Source: a virus. Taken from it: DNA of 39,797 nt. The notes under the pieces were generated by a model. The model was not told the origin of the DNA. It searched no databases and saw only the letters and a program-made list of their open reading frames with translations. This document shows, one piece after another, positions 1-8,062 of this stretch (within the stretch, counting starts at the first letter, position 1; every line of letters begins with the position of its first letter). The DNA lies in IMG/VR virus record IMGVR_UViG_3300031857_000485, positions 1 through 39,797 of that record. One strand, written 5' to 3'. Position numbers and translations under genes: made by a program.

Positions 1-1
1 T

Positions 2-316
2 GCTGCAGGTACTCCAGGTGCTAACGGCCCACAAGGTGTAGGCGGTCCAGCTGGTCCAACTGGTGCTGCGGGTACTCCAGGTGCTAACGGCCCACAAGGT
101 GTAGGCGGTCCAGCTGGTCCAACTGGTGCCCCAGGGGCTACTGGTGCTAACGGTCCTCAAGGCGTAGGCGGTCCAGCTGGTCCAACTGGTGCCCCAGGGG
201 CTACTGGTGCTAACGGTCCTCAAGGCGTAGGCGGTCCAGCGGGCTCACCCGGTGCTGCGGGTACTCCAGGTGCTAATGGTCCTCAAGGTGTAGGCGGTCC
301 CGTGGGCAGCCCAGGA
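2..316 (+). repeat. Five tandem 63-bp units encoding Gly-X-Y repeats
   Basis: Units start at 2, 65, 128, 191 and 254, an exact 63-bp period (21 residues, seven Gly-X-Y triplets). Units 1, 2 and 5 begin with an AAGTPG-type segment and units 3 and 4 with an APGATG-type segment, so two sub-types alternate. Near-identity at the DNA level, including wobble positions, points to recent duplication or recombination. The array continues past the left edge. Confidence 0.9.
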
Positions 317-739
317 GGTACAGGCGCTACAGGTGCTACAGGCCCAGCCGGCCCAGCCGGTTCAGCTGGTAACGCTGTAGCCTTCGATGTAACTGGTGCG
401 TATAACAACGCATCCGGGGCATCATCAAGGTCCGACTATATAAGAACATATAGAGGTAGCAACTTAGTTAAACAAGGAGACGTTTACTGGAATGTTACAA
501 ACGGAGAAGTATGGCAGTGGCAGTCGGCCGATGATACTACAGGCAATGATCTAACACTAACAAAACTAGTGGACTGGATTGATGCCGATAGCGTGAAGGT
601 TAGTTCACTATCAGCCCTAACGGCTACAATTGGTCTACTAAGAACAGCATCATCAGGTGCAAGAACTGAAATCGAGGATAACGTGATAAGAGTGTACGAT
701 TCTAGTAACGTATTAAGAGTAAGAATGGGAATCTGGTAA
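2..739 (+). CDS. Collagen-like tail fibre protein, C-terminal part (5' partial)
   Basis: The reading frame is open from the window edge, so this is the 3' end of a longer gene; the GTG at 302 is internal. The first 105 codons are uninterrupted Gly-X-Y triplets rich in Pro and Ala ([12 protein letters not shown]), encoded by a 63-bp tandem repeat. A short GAT/GPA stretch follows to about codon 123. The last 120 residues are non-repetitive and probably form the globular trimer tip ([12 protein letters not shown], then a beta-rich segment ending RVRMGIW). Collagen-like stalks are common in phage side or tail fibres. Two small genes follow with 0-1 base gaps, the first sharing the short-protein style of tail-associated products. 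Fibre assignment is firm; which fibre it is cannot be told. Confidence 0.85.
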   Translation, partial: AAGTPGANGPQGVGGPAGPTGAAGTPGANGPQGVGGPAGPTGAPGATGANGPQGVGGPAGPTGAPGATGANGPQGVGGPAGSPGAAGTPGANGPQGVGGPVGSPGGTGATGATGPAGPAGSAGNAVAFDVTGAYNNASGASSRSDYIRTYRGSNLVKQGDVYWNVTNGEVWQWQSADDTTGNDLTLTKLVDWIDADSVKVSSLSALTATIGLLRTASSGARTEIEDNVIRVYDSSNVLRVRMGIW

Positions 740-740
740 T

Positions 741-1040
741 ATGCCGCAAGGATTACAAATATGGGATGCATCCGGCAACCTCATATTAGATACAAGCACT
801 AGGCTTGGACGCGTTCTAGGTTGGACAGACATAGGGGGTTACCCCTATTCTGGTTCAATTGTTTTACCAACTATAGAATCTGGAGCTCAGGTATTTGTTA
901 CTGTTTATAATCCTAACAGTATTGTTACTCCTTATTGGGCTTCTATATATGTAGCTGTTGTCGCTGGTAATATAGATTGGTCAGTTGATGTAGCAAGTTT
1001 TGGCGAAGGTACCCTAAGATTAATTTATGGAGTTTATTAA
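741..1040 (+). CDS. Small tail-associated protein (LQIWDASG family)
   Basis: This 99-residue protein starts one base after the fibre stop. Its N-terminus, MPQGLQIWDASGNLILD, resembles a widespread family of short phage and prophage proteins encoded beside tail-fibre genes (I believe the DUF6453 type). The rest is predicted beta strand with no signal peptide or membrane segment. Position and the start sequence shared with the next gene suggest a fibre-tip, chaperone or decoration role, which is inference. A direct function is not known to me. Confidence 0.7.
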   Translation: MPQGLQIWDASGNLILDTSTRLGRVLGWTDIGGYPYSGSIVLPTIESGAQVFVTVYNPNSIVTPYWASIYVAVVAGNIDWSVDVASFGEGTLRLIYGVY

Positions 1041-1721
1041 ATGCCTACAGGATTCCAAGTACTAAATGATTCCTCAACATATCAAGTAGATGAAACTTAT
1101 AAAAACTTTCAGCTAAGTAACGCAGGAAGTGGTACTACCTCAAGTCTTTACAGTGACGGCTCCTATAGTTATTATTATTATGATTATACTATTACTAATG
1201 CCGTAAACCCTATTCTTGCTGTATACTGTGCAAATAGATATGTTACAGTAACCGCAATAACTAAAAGCGGGTCTACTTGGACCTTTAGGGTAGTTTCTGG
1301 GTTTAACAATGCCTCCGTAGAACTATATGTGTTCGACGTTGTTACAACTAGCCCACATAATTATGGACTACAAATATTTAATGCATCTGCCGAGTTAGTA
1401 TATCATAGCGGAAATAAGCCCTTAAGAATCGTAGCTTTAATAGATAATAGTGGCACTACTACTTACACGTATACTTCTGGCAGAAAATACGCCACAGTTA
1501 TACTAGCCCCAGGGTTCTCACAAGATGGAACAACTATAGAAAAAGCCGTAAAGAGAGAATGGACTTATTATTCCGGGGTACAAAATACTTCGCAACATGT
1601 AATAGTTTTCTCAAATGGAGCAATTCAAATATCCGATATTACCAGCTATACTTATGACCCCCCATTTACATTCCCAGTAGACTTTGCCCAGGGGCTGGTC
1701 GTTGACATCACTAATTTTTAA
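1041..1721 (+). CDS. Tail-associated hypothetical protein
   Basis: This 226-residue protein begins immediately after the previous stop codon (TAA-ATG). Its opening, MPTGFQVLNDSSTYQVDE, is a variant of the neighbour's GLQIWDASG motif, and the motif returns near residue 110 (YGLQIFNASAELVYHSG). The protein may therefore be two related beta modules. It is rich in Tyr, Ser and Thr, including a run of four tyrosines, and has no catalytic motif. It is probably a virion or fibre-associated protein by context. Confidence 0.65.
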   Translation: MPTGFQVLNDSSTYQVDETYKNFQLSNAGSGTTSSLYSDGSYSYYYYDYTITNAVNPILAVYCANRYVTVTAITKSGSTWTFRVVSGFNNASVELYVFDVVTTSPHNYGLQIFNASAELVYHSGNKPLRIVALIDNSGTTTYTYTSGRKYATVILAPGFSQDGTTIEKAVKREWTYYSGVQNTSQHVIVFSNGAIQISDITSYTYDPPFTFPVDFAQGLVVDITNF

Positions 1722-1730
1722 GGAGATAAT

Positions 1731-2222
1731 ATGTTTATTCAAGATAAACTTCAAGCCTGGAGAACGGCAACAAACCTTACGGGCCCCTGCCCTATGTCTG
1801 ATTGGCTAGCTTCGGAGCAGTCTAAGCTAAATGGCCTAGACCCTAATAGTAAAAGATACGCTGACGACGAGGATGTTATTAGGCAGCAGCTTTTACTTCA
1901 CCCAGATTGGAACACTCAACTTTCTTGGCAAGGTTTCAAGATGGTAGAAGGGTACACAGAGCCTAGAAGAGGCATAGCTCAGTTTACTTTCCTAACTCAT
2001 GTGCTTACAGCTCCTTTTCCTACGCTAGGCAGAGGTTTAAAGGCACAAATTCAAAGAGATATAGAAAGAGACATAGTAACAGATTCTAAAGTACTTAAAC
2101 TAATGGAAGATTACTTAGCTATAGAAGAATTACTACCAGGAGATGTTCGTTGGGACCCAAAGGCTAAAAGAAAATCAGGGGTTCCATTAGATAGAATAAA
2201 GATGATAAAGGACCCACCATGA
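1731..2222 (+). CDS. Conserved-looking phage protein of unknown function
   Basis: This is a 163-residue protein with a good ribosome site (AAGGAG) ahead of the ATG. It is soluble and of mixed helix, with many Trp (CPMSDWLASE, HPDWNTQLSW) and a basic C-terminus (KAKRKSGVPLDRIKMIKDPP). I do not recognise the family. Its stop overlaps the next gene's start (ATGA), so the two are probably translationally coupled. It lies between tail-fibre genes and a lipoprotein/peptidase pair. Confidence 0.6.
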   Translation: MFIQDKLQAWRTATNLTGPCPMSDWLASEQSKLNGLDPNSKRYADDEDVIRQQLLLHPDWNTQLSWQGFKMVEGYTEPRRGIAQFTFLTHVLTAPFPTLGRGLKAQIQRDIERDIVTDSKVLKLMEDYLAIEELLPGDVRWDPKAKRKSGVPLDRIKMIKDPP

Positions 2223-2395
2223 AAATATTATTAATATCATTACTTTTGGCGAGCTGTACTCCTACTGTGCAGCCGCCTACCAGTAACCCGGCTGAGGTAT
2301 ACTCCCAAGATATGGAGAGTTGCAGTAATGATCCTTCCACCCCATGGTGTGCGTCTGCCTGCAAAGATACCCCGTACAGTTGGTGCCCTAAGTGA
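2219..2395 (+). CDS. Small lipoprotein (58 residues), possible outer-membrane spanin-like protein
   Basis: The protein begins MKILLISLLLASC, a charged start, hydrophobic stretch and lipobox LLAS|C ending at Cys13, followed by a Pro-rich segment (TPTVQPPTSNP). Four more Cys follow in the mature part. It overlaps the upstream gene by ATGA and the next by GTGA. Short Pro-containing lipoproteins are typical of Rz1-type spanins, but no Rz-like partner or lysis cassette is visible here. A superinfection-exclusion lipoprotein is an equally fair guess. The lipoprotein call is strong; the function is open. Confidence 0.7.
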   Translation: MKILLISLLLASCTPTVQPPTSNPAEVYSQDMESCSNDPSTPWCASACKDTPYSWCPK

Positions 2396-2790
2396 CCGCA
2401 GATGAAATTAGAAAATGGAACTTGAAAATTCACAGCAGATTCTGGTATGTTTATGATGACCCTAAGCACGACTCGTGGAAATCATCAGCAAAGCCATTTC
2501 TAGCAGACCCAGATAACTATAAAATTATGGATGACTGTGATGGATTAGCTAGCACAACGGCTGAGATATTCTTTACTTTAGGAGTTCAAAAGATATGGCG
2601 AGTTCTTACTAGTATGGAAGGCGGCCCGCAAATAGACCATATGGTAGCAATGGTAGAAGATGATACTGGCCAACGTTGGATTGTAGGGGACACAGGTACT
2701 AATCTACCTTGTAAACTACAGAATTATGATGGTAGAATGTTTATGTTTAACAAAATCAACGATGGCGTCAATTGGAGACCTCATCCTTAA
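2392..2790 (+). CDS. Transglutaminase-like cysteine peptidase (BTLCP type)
   Basis: This 132-residue protein starts at a GTG overlapping the upstream stop. It shows the compact transglutaminase-like triad in order: Cys49 in DDCDGLA, His83 in QIDHMVAMV and Asp100 in WIVGDTG. The spacing and the xDCDGxA context match bacterial transglutaminase-like cysteine proteinases (PF06035), a family found in phages and proteobacteria. There is no signal peptide. The substrate is unknown; possibilities are host envelope proteins or cross-link chemistry. It sits beside a lipoprotein and an oxygenase. Confidence 0.7.
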   Translation: MTADEIRKWNLKIHSRFWYVYDDPKHDSWKSSAKPFLADPDNYKIMDDCDGLASTTAEIFFTLGVQKIWRVLTSMEGGPQIDHMVAMVEDDTGQRWIVGDTGTNLPCKLQNYDGRMFMFNKINDGVNWRPHP

Positions 2791-2799
2791 GGAGACTAA

Positions 2800-3348
2800 A
2801 TGGTAAGACAAAACTGGAGGCTTTACACAGGAATGGTTTCGCCCCAAGAGTGTGAAGAGATTAAAAAGCTATGCTACGACTCATGCAGACTAGCTGATGG
2901 TAGTGTATTTAGTGGTGCAGATGTAACTGCAGCCTCTTCAATACGAAAAACTAAAGTAGGCTGGACAGAGAACCCTAAACTAATGGCTATGTCATTATAC
3001 TACTTAAGGTTAGCTAATAGAGACGCCTTTGGGGTAGATATTGACTATATGCCCCCTCTTCAATTTGGAGAGTACACAGTAGGTAACTTCTATGACTGGC
3101 ACTACGATGTAAATTGGGAAGGCACTGGTCCATACGATAGGAAACTATCTTATGTTCTACAGTTGAGCGATCCTAACAGCTATGAAGGCGGTAACTTTGA
3201 GTTCAAAGAAATCGAACAGCCTACTAGATTCAGGGAACAGGGGTCAATCCTCATATTCCCTAGCTATCTAACGCACCGGGTAACCCCAGTCACCGCAGGA
3301 GTAAGAAACTCCCTAGTTGGTTGGATGGAAGGCCCTCGCTGGAAGTAA
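2800..3348 (+). CDS. 2-oxoglutarate/Fe(II) dioxygenase, prolyl-4-hydroxylase-like
   Basis: This 182-residue protein has ribosome site AAGGAGA 6 bases before the ATG. The Fe(II) facial triad is clear: His101 and Asp103 (WHYDVN) and His159 (YLTHRV), with the 2-oxoglutarate-binding Arg169 (VRNSLVGW). These elements place it in the P4H/PKHD subclass, which hydroxylates protein side chains. Phages of aquatic bacteria often carry such genes. It is the last gene of the plus-strand block that contains the proline-rich collagen-like fibre, so the fibre is a possible substrate; this is inference. Ordinary substrates such as host or phage ribosomal-type proteins are alternatives. Confidence 0.85.
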   Translation: MVRQNWRLYTGMVSPQECEEIKKLCYDSCRLADGSVFSGADVTAASSIRKTKVGWTENPKLMAMSLYYLRLANRDAFGVDIDYMPPLQFGEYTVGNFYDWHYDVNWEGTGPYDRKLSYVLQLSDPNSYEGGNFEFKEIEQPTRFREQGSILIFPSYLTHRVTPVTAGVRNSLVGWMEGPRWK

Positions 3349-3350
3349 CA

Positions 3351-3382
3351 AAAAGCCCCGGAACTCGCGTTCCGGGGCTTTT
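3351..3382. terminator. Bidirectional intrinsic terminator
   Basis: Two 14-base arms (AAAAGCCCCGGAAC and its exact complement) flank a TCGC loop. The A and T tails give a U-run in both directions. It lies 2 bases after the plus-strand oxygenase stop and 2 bases from the minus-strand FkbM gene stop, so it ends both convergent transcripts. Confidence 0.95.
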
Positions 3383-3384
3383 CG

Positions 3385-4083
3385 TTAGTAGGTTACATAT
3401 ATTAGAAACTGTCCAAAGTAAGTATGCTTCCACCAGTCTTTAAAAGCATATAGGTAGTCATTATCAAAGATTTCAGCGGTAATATCTTTTCCGTCGTATC
3501 TCTCATAAACATGTAACTCTTTATAATCTTTTAGGTATAAGTCTCTAAATTCAATGAACTTTTCCACAGCATTTTCATGGTCTGTAATGTGCCATTCACC
3601 AGCATAGTGTTTAACGTTGTTACGAATAAACTCATAATTTTCTCTCGTGAATATAGAGTACTCCCCACCCTCACAATCAAATTTTAAAAAGTCAATTCTA
3701 GTAACGTTATGTTCTTTAATGAGGTTGCTAAAAGTTGTGGTAGAGTAAGTATCCCCATAATGCTCATAAATAAACGCTCCACTACCTATAATCTTAGCAT
3801 CTTCAATTCTATATGAAATTGCTTTATTTATAATAGTCACTGGAGCCTTAGATAAGTTTCTAGCAAGACAATTAACTAAGCTATTTGAGGGCTCTATACA
3901 ATAAACATGCTTTGGAGCTCTATCTAAAATAGAAAAAGTAAATGACCCGCAGTTTGCACCAATATCTAGTACAATGTCTCCAGCAACTACTTTACAGTGT
4001 TTCTCGTAAGTATGCTCTACAAAGTTTTCCTTTGTAAATAAATCGATATACTCTTGAGGCGTACTACCCCAATCAAAGTTCAT
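3385..4083 (-). CDS. FkbM-family SAM-dependent methyltransferase
   Basis: This 232-residue protein has SAM motif I at residues 36-50 (GDIVLDIGANCGSFTF), the acidic Glu64 after strand 2 (YCIEPS) and the FkbM signature FLKFDCEGGEY near residue 135. FkbM enzymes O-methylate sugars or secondary metabolites. It is last in the minus-strand block, overlapping nrdB by 4 bases. A second FkbM-like domain is encoded at 27837-29063, and both could act on the same glycan; that link is inference. Confidence 0.85.
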   Translation of the reverse strand: MNFDWGSTPQEYIDLFTKENFVEHTYEKHCKVVAGDIVLDIGANCGSFTFSILDRAPKHVYCIEPSNSLVNCLARNLSKAPVTIINKAISYRIEDAKIIGSGAFIYEHYGDTYSTTTFSNLIKEHNVTRIDFLKFDCEGGEYSIFTRENYEFIRNNVKHYAGEWHITDHENAVEKFIEFRDLYLKDYKELHVYERYDGKDITAEIFDNDYLYAFKDWWKHTYFGQFLIYVTY

Positions 4084-5033
4084 AAAATATCCGCCCAGTT
4101 TCCAGTTGTTGCTGATTTAGAATAGGCTGTAGACCTATTTTCAAAGAAATTAGTATGCTCTACAGCGTTGATCATAGAGTCTACCCAAGGTAGTGGATTT
4201 TTCTCAATACCGAAAATATTGTTCAACCCTAACTGATTAAGTCTTCTACCTGCGATGAACCTGATATACTGTTTTACTTCCTCTGGTTCTAGGTCCTCTA
4301 GTTTAGCGCCCTCGAAGCAAGTGTCAATGAAAGCGTCTTCTAGTTCTACAATCTTTTTACAGATAACGTATAAAGAAGCCTTAAGCTCGTCTGTCCATAA
4401 ATGAGGATTCTCTTCGATGTATGTTCTGAAGAGTCTGGTCATGCCTTCAACATGCAAATTTTCGTCTCTAATTGACCAGCTAATAATCTGGCCCATATTC
4501 TTCATTAGATTATGTCTAGGGAAGTTAAGTAAAATAGCAAAAGAGGAGAACAGCTGAACTCCTTCAGTAAACCCAGAATAAACTGCGAGGGATTTTGCGA
4601 TGTTCTCGGGAGTATCCATGCTAAACTGGGACAAATATTCGTGCTTGTCCCGCATTGATTTGTAGTTAGAAAACATCTTGTATTCTGCATCTGGAAGTCC
4701 TAGCGTTTCAATGAGAAGAGAGTATGCGTCGATGTGAGTAGCTTCCATACCTGCAAAAGCACTCATCATCATTCTAATTTCAGGCGGTTTAAATGTGGGC
4801 AAGTAATGCTGAGCATATCCACCAGCTACGTCTACGTCAGCCTGGGTAAAGAATCTAAAAATCTGAGTAATTAGCTTTTTACTTCCAGAGTTTAGTTTCT
4901 GATTGTAGTCTTTAATATCGTCAGCCAGAGGAACTTCCTCTGGCTGCCAATGCATTCTGTTTTGAGCTTTGTAATAGTCGTAAGCCCAAGGGTAGGTAAA
5001 AGGACGGTAGTAGTCTCTGGTTTCTGTTAACAT
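4080..5033 (-). CDS. nrdB: Ribonucleotide reductase class I beta subunit (NrdB)
   Basis: This is a 317-residue R2 protein. The di-iron ligands are visible: an Asp in TQADVDVAGGY (66 or 68), Glu97 and His100 in MEATHIDAY, Glu157 in FTEGVQ, and Glu191 and His194 in RDENLHVEG. The radical tyrosine is Tyr104, in the expected place four residues after His100. It is therefore an ordinary tyrosyl-radical enzyme. The gene starts immediately after the nrdA stop and supplies the radical for the adjoining alpha subunit. Confidence 0.95.
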   Translation of the reverse strand: MLTETRDYYRPFTYPWAYDYYKAQNRMHWQPEEVPLADDIKDYNQKLNSGSKKLITQIFRFFTQADVDVAGGYAQHYLPTFKPPEIRMMMSAFAGMEATHIDAYSLLIETLGLPDAEYKMFSNYKSMRDKHEYLSQFSMDTPENIAKSLAVYSGFTEGVQLFSSFAILLNFPRHNLMKNMGQIISWSIRDENLHVEGMTRLFRTYIEENPHLWTDELKASLYVICKKIVELEDAFIDTCFEGAKLEDLEPEEVKQYIRFIAGRRLNQLGLNNIFGIEKNPLPWVDSMINAVEHTNFFENRSTAYSKSATTGNWADIL

Positions 5034-6821
5034 TTATCCCTCACACGCTAGACACTCTTGAGTGTCTACTGGCTTACTAAAATCAAAAGAATGTTTGACT
5101 GTAGACTTAGATAGTTTATCTGACTGCCGCTCTGACTCAGAACGGAGGTAGTAAAGACTCTTAAGGCCTTTCTTCCATGCAAGCAAGTGAACATAGTGAA
5201 GTTCTTGTTTGCTTACATTCGCTGGGAAGAATAGGTTTATAGACTGAGCTTGGCAGATAAATTCTTGTCTATCTGCAGCTAATTCAACAAGCCATCTTTG
5301 GTCGATTTCCATAGCCGTTTTAAACACATCTTTTTCCCAGTCTGATAAGAAATCTAGATGCTGCACAGAACCTCTATTTTCTACGATAGAAGCCCAAACC
5401 TCATCAGTGTTCTTTCCGTACGCTTCTAGTACTTTTATAAGATGCTTATTCTTATGAGTATTAGTACCACTCATTGTCTTTTGGTTATAAGCGTTGGCTG
5501 GGAATGGTTCTACACCAGGAGAAGTCTCCCCACAGATAATGCTAGAAGAAGCATTAGGGGCGATAGCTAGTAGATGGGCGTTTCTGACATTTTCATATCC
5601 TTTTGCGTCTGGGCATGGCCCGCGCTCGTCGGCTAGTTTGATTGTTTCTGCGACAGCTTTTGCTTTGATAAGCGAGAAGATTTTGTTGTTGATCGATTTA
5701 GCCATCGGAGTTTCAATAGGGATGTTCTTACTTTGTAGGTAAGAGTGAAAACCCATTGCTCCTAGACCCAGTGATCTTTCTCGCATAGCGCTGTAAATCG
5801 CTTTGTAGAGTTGCTCAGGAGCGTTATCAATAAAGTGCTGTATAACGTTATCCAGCATACGAATAAGATCGCCAATAAAGTGCTCATTATCCTTCCATTC
5901 ATCAAACTTTTCTACGTTGACGGAAGAAAGACAGCAAACGGCAGTTCTGTTTGCGTCAGTTGCCAGAGTAATCTCTGTGCATAGATTTGATTGACGAACT
6001 TTCAGACCTAGCTTACGCTGGTAATCTGGTAGCGAGTCGTTCATTGTATCGCCCCATACCATGTAGGGTTCGCCTGTTTCGGCGCGATTTTGCAGAATTT
6101 TAATCCAAAGAGACTTGGCAGATACTGTCTTTGTTACTCTCTTAGACTTAGGATCGATAAGTGCCCAAGAATCATCAAACTCTTCACCTAAAGCTTTAGC
6201 TTGTGTGGCACGTTCAATAATTCTCATAAACTTATCGGAAATTACTACGCCATGGTGCAAGTTAAGGCACGCACGGTTAATGTCGCCAGTAGGTCTACGA
6301 ATGTCTAGAAACTCTTCAATCTCAGGGTGTGAAATATCTAGGTAAGCAGCGTTAGAGCCTCTACGTGTAACACCTTGTGAGAAGGCTAGCATCAGAGAGT
6401 CTGTAACCTTCATAAATGGCACTAGCCCAGTCGACTCCGATCCACTGGAAGTTTTCTCCCCTGTTGATCTAATATCTCCCCAGTAAGTCCCGATTCCTCC
6501 TCCCACTGATGAGAGGAAGGCGTCCTCTGTGAAAATCTCTGTAATACCTTTTCTATTGTCATCCACGTAATTAAGAAAACAAGAAATAGGAAGGCCACGA
6601 GAACTGCCCCCATTGCTAAGAAGAGGAGTAGCAAACATAAACCAATGAAGGCTAGCATAGTCATAAAGTCTTTGAGCATGTTCTTCGTTATCGGCAAATG
6701 TCATGGCTGCACGAGCAAATGCTTCTTGTGGCGATGTTTCGCCCGGTAATAGGTATCTGTCTCCTAGTGTCTTGATGCTGAATTCGTCCAGCAACTCATC
6801 TCTTTCGTAATTAATTCGCAC
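5034..6821 (-). CDS. nrdA: Ribonucleotide reductase class I alpha subunit (NrdA), short form
   Basis: This 595-residue protein starts at GTG after AAAGGAT. It retains the active-site set: Cys81 (PISCF), Asn279, Cys281 and Glu283 (NLCTEI), a Cys pair at 296-297 (AVCCLSS), the radical-path tyrosines 557 and 558 (SLYYLRSE) and the C-terminal redox pair ECLACEG. It is about 160 residues shorter than E. coli NrdA because the N-terminal ATP-cone is absent, so dATP feedback inhibition of overall activity is probably lost. That would suit a phage needing large dNTP pools. It overlaps the deformylase gene by 11 bases. Confidence 0.95.
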   Translation of the reverse strand: MRINYERDELLDEFSIKTLGDRYLLPGETSPQEAFARAAMTFADNEEHAQRLYDYASLHWFMFATPLLSNGGSSRGLPISCFLNYVDDNRKGITEIFTEDAFLSSVGGGIGTYWGDIRSTGEKTSSGSESTGLVPFMKVTDSLMLAFSQGVTRRGSNAAYLDISHPEIEEFLDIRRPTGDINRACLNLHHGVVISDKFMRIIERATQAKALGEEFDDSWALIDPKSKRVTKTVSAKSLWIKILQNRAETGEPYMVWGDTMNDSLPDYQRKLGLKVRQSNLCTEITLATDANRTAVCCLSSVNVEKFDEWKDNEHFIGDLIRMLDNVIQHFIDNAPEQLYKAIYSAMRERSLGLGAMGFHSYLQSKNIPIETPMAKSINNKIFSLIKAKAVAETIKLADERGPCPDAKGYENVRNAHLLAIAPNASSSIICGETSPGVEPFPANAYNQKTMSGTNTHKNKHLIKVLEAYGKNTDEVWASIVENRGSVQHLDFLSDWEKDVFKTAMEIDQRWLVELAADRQEFICQAQSINLFFPANVSKQELHYVHLLAWKKGLKSLYYLRSESERQSDKLSKSTVKHSFDFSKPVDTQECLACEG

Positions 6822-7248
6822 TATAATCCTTTATTAGCTTGCCACGAATGTGGTCTACTTCGTGAAGAAAACACCTGGCGTACAAGCCATTAAACTTACT
6901 ATTTACTTTTTTACCTTTTGTATTTATGTAACTTACATCGACCTCTTTAGGTCTAGATACTTTAATTCGCTCACCTGGGCAAGATAAACAACCCTCTAGT
7001 GCGTCTTCATAAATTAAGGATAGACTTTCTACCTTAGGGTTTATCATATAGATATTCCCTACTATACATATAGGCAAATGAATGCCTACTTGTACGGCTG
7101 CAATGCCTAATCCCTTCTCTTCGGCCATAGCTTTTTCCATTATAGAAAACGCTATGTCTATACTGTCTCGATAGTCAAAAAATCGTATAGGCTTACTATG
7201 ATCGACTTTAAGTCTAGGATCAGGGTAGCTTACTAGAGAATATGCCAT
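6811..7248 (-). CDS. def: Peptide deformylase
   Basis: This 145-residue protein has all three deformylase motifs: GLGIAAVQVG (46-55), EGCLS (85-89, metal ligand Cys) and HEVDH (129-133, two metal-binding His and catalytic Glu). It removes the formyl group from nascent N-termini. It is shorter than the cellular enzyme (about 168) because the C-terminal helix is missing, as in other phage deformylases. It overlaps the flap exonuclease upstream by 29 bases and nrdA downstream by 11, so it is part of the replication and nucleotide operon. Confidence 0.93.
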   Translation of the reverse strand: MAYSLVSYPDPRLKVDHSKPIRFFDYRDSIDIAFSIMEKAMAEEKGLGIAAVQVGIHLPICIVGNIYMINPKVESLSLIYEDALEGCLSCPGERIKVSRPKEVDVSYINTKGKKVNSKFNGLYARCFLHEVDHIRGKLIKDYSAN

Positions 7249-8062
7249 TTAATTGTGCTTTCAGCGCGGGGAGCTGCTCCCCAATAGCATCTAGGTGGAA
7301 GGACCTTAGGTCCATGAGTTCGTAAGATAGAAGCATAGAATCTTTTGACTTATTTAAGTTTTGAATATACGCTGCTTTGCCAGGGAGCGGTAATGCTTCA
7401 ATAAGGTCGAATACCGTACCGTACTCCTCGATAAGCTTAGCTGCACGAACTGGGCCTACTCCATCCACTCCTGGAACGTCGTCTCCCTTATCCCCGACGA
7501 GTGTCTTGAGGTGTATATAGCTGTCTCTGTCAACCGGGTGCTCCCATGTGTCAACGGTAATTTCTTTACGCGTGACCGTGGAGAAGCGGGATACGTCTTC
7601 TTCGATAAGAAGGTCCCAGTCGGCGTCGGAGCTAATAAGCCAGATGGAATTGATATCGAGATTATGTTTGTTTTCCACGATGAAAGCTGCGATATCGTCA
7701 GCTTCAACCCCTGGGTATCGAACAAGTGGGATATTGCGTAGCTCAGAAAGTGTTCGCTCATAATAGCCGAAGAACTCTTGAGCAGCTTTTTTCTCTGCCT
7801 CAGTTTCTTTTTCGTACTTAAGCTTTCTAGAACCTTTGTAACCAGGGTGCTTTTCTTTACGCCACTTAGAACCTCCTGGACCGTCGGCAACCACCAGTAT
7901 TCTACCACACTCGTAAGACTTAGCGAGCGAGCGGATGGTATCAATAAATCCATTTGGCATATCGGAGGGACGACTGGCATGTTTCCACCTAAAGGCTAAG
8001 TTAAGAGCGTCTACGATTAGTACGTTCTTTGGGTCGCGAGGCTCTGAGTCAAAGTTAGCCAT
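7220..8062 (-). CDS. 5'-3' flap exonuclease (T5 D15-like FEN)
   Basis: This 280-residue protein is a FEN-family nuclease. Acidic clusters that bind metal are visible: VDALN (17-21), VVADGPG (58-64), EADDIAAF near 119, SSDADWDLL near 143 and GDKGDDVPGVDGVGP near 188, the last being the helix-hairpin-helix DNA-binding part. Length and motif order match T5 D15, which removes RNA primers and 5' flaps. The gene is flanked by a resolvase-like nuclease upstream, the same neighbour as in T5. Confidence 0.92.
   Translation of the reverse strand: MANFDSEPRDPKNVLIVDALNLAFRWKHASRPSDMPNGFIDTIRSLAKSYECGRILVVADGPGGSKWRKEKHPGYKGSRKLKYEKETEAEKKAAQEFFGYYERTLSELRNIPLVRYPGVEADDIAAFIVENKHNLDINSIWLISSDADWDLLIEEDVSRFSTVTRKEITVDTWEHPVDRDSYIHLKTLVGDKGDDVPGVDGVGPVRAAKLIEEYGTVFDLIEALPLPGKAAYIQNLNKSKDSMLLSYELMDLRSFHLDAIGEQLPALKAQLNGIFSSKLP

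Noticed and set aside
2-316. CRISPR array
   Set aside because: The 63-bp units are contiguous, in frame and without variable spacers; they encode Gly-X-Y triplets.
484-771. Minus-strand 95-residue ORF opposite the fibre tip
   Set aside because: It is antisense to a continuous coding frame, with no ribosome site or family likeness.
7456-7980. 174-residue minus-strand ORF in another frame of the flap exonuclease gene
   Set aside because: It is a shadow of the flap exonuclease gene; composition is Ser/Leu-rich and there is no start signal.
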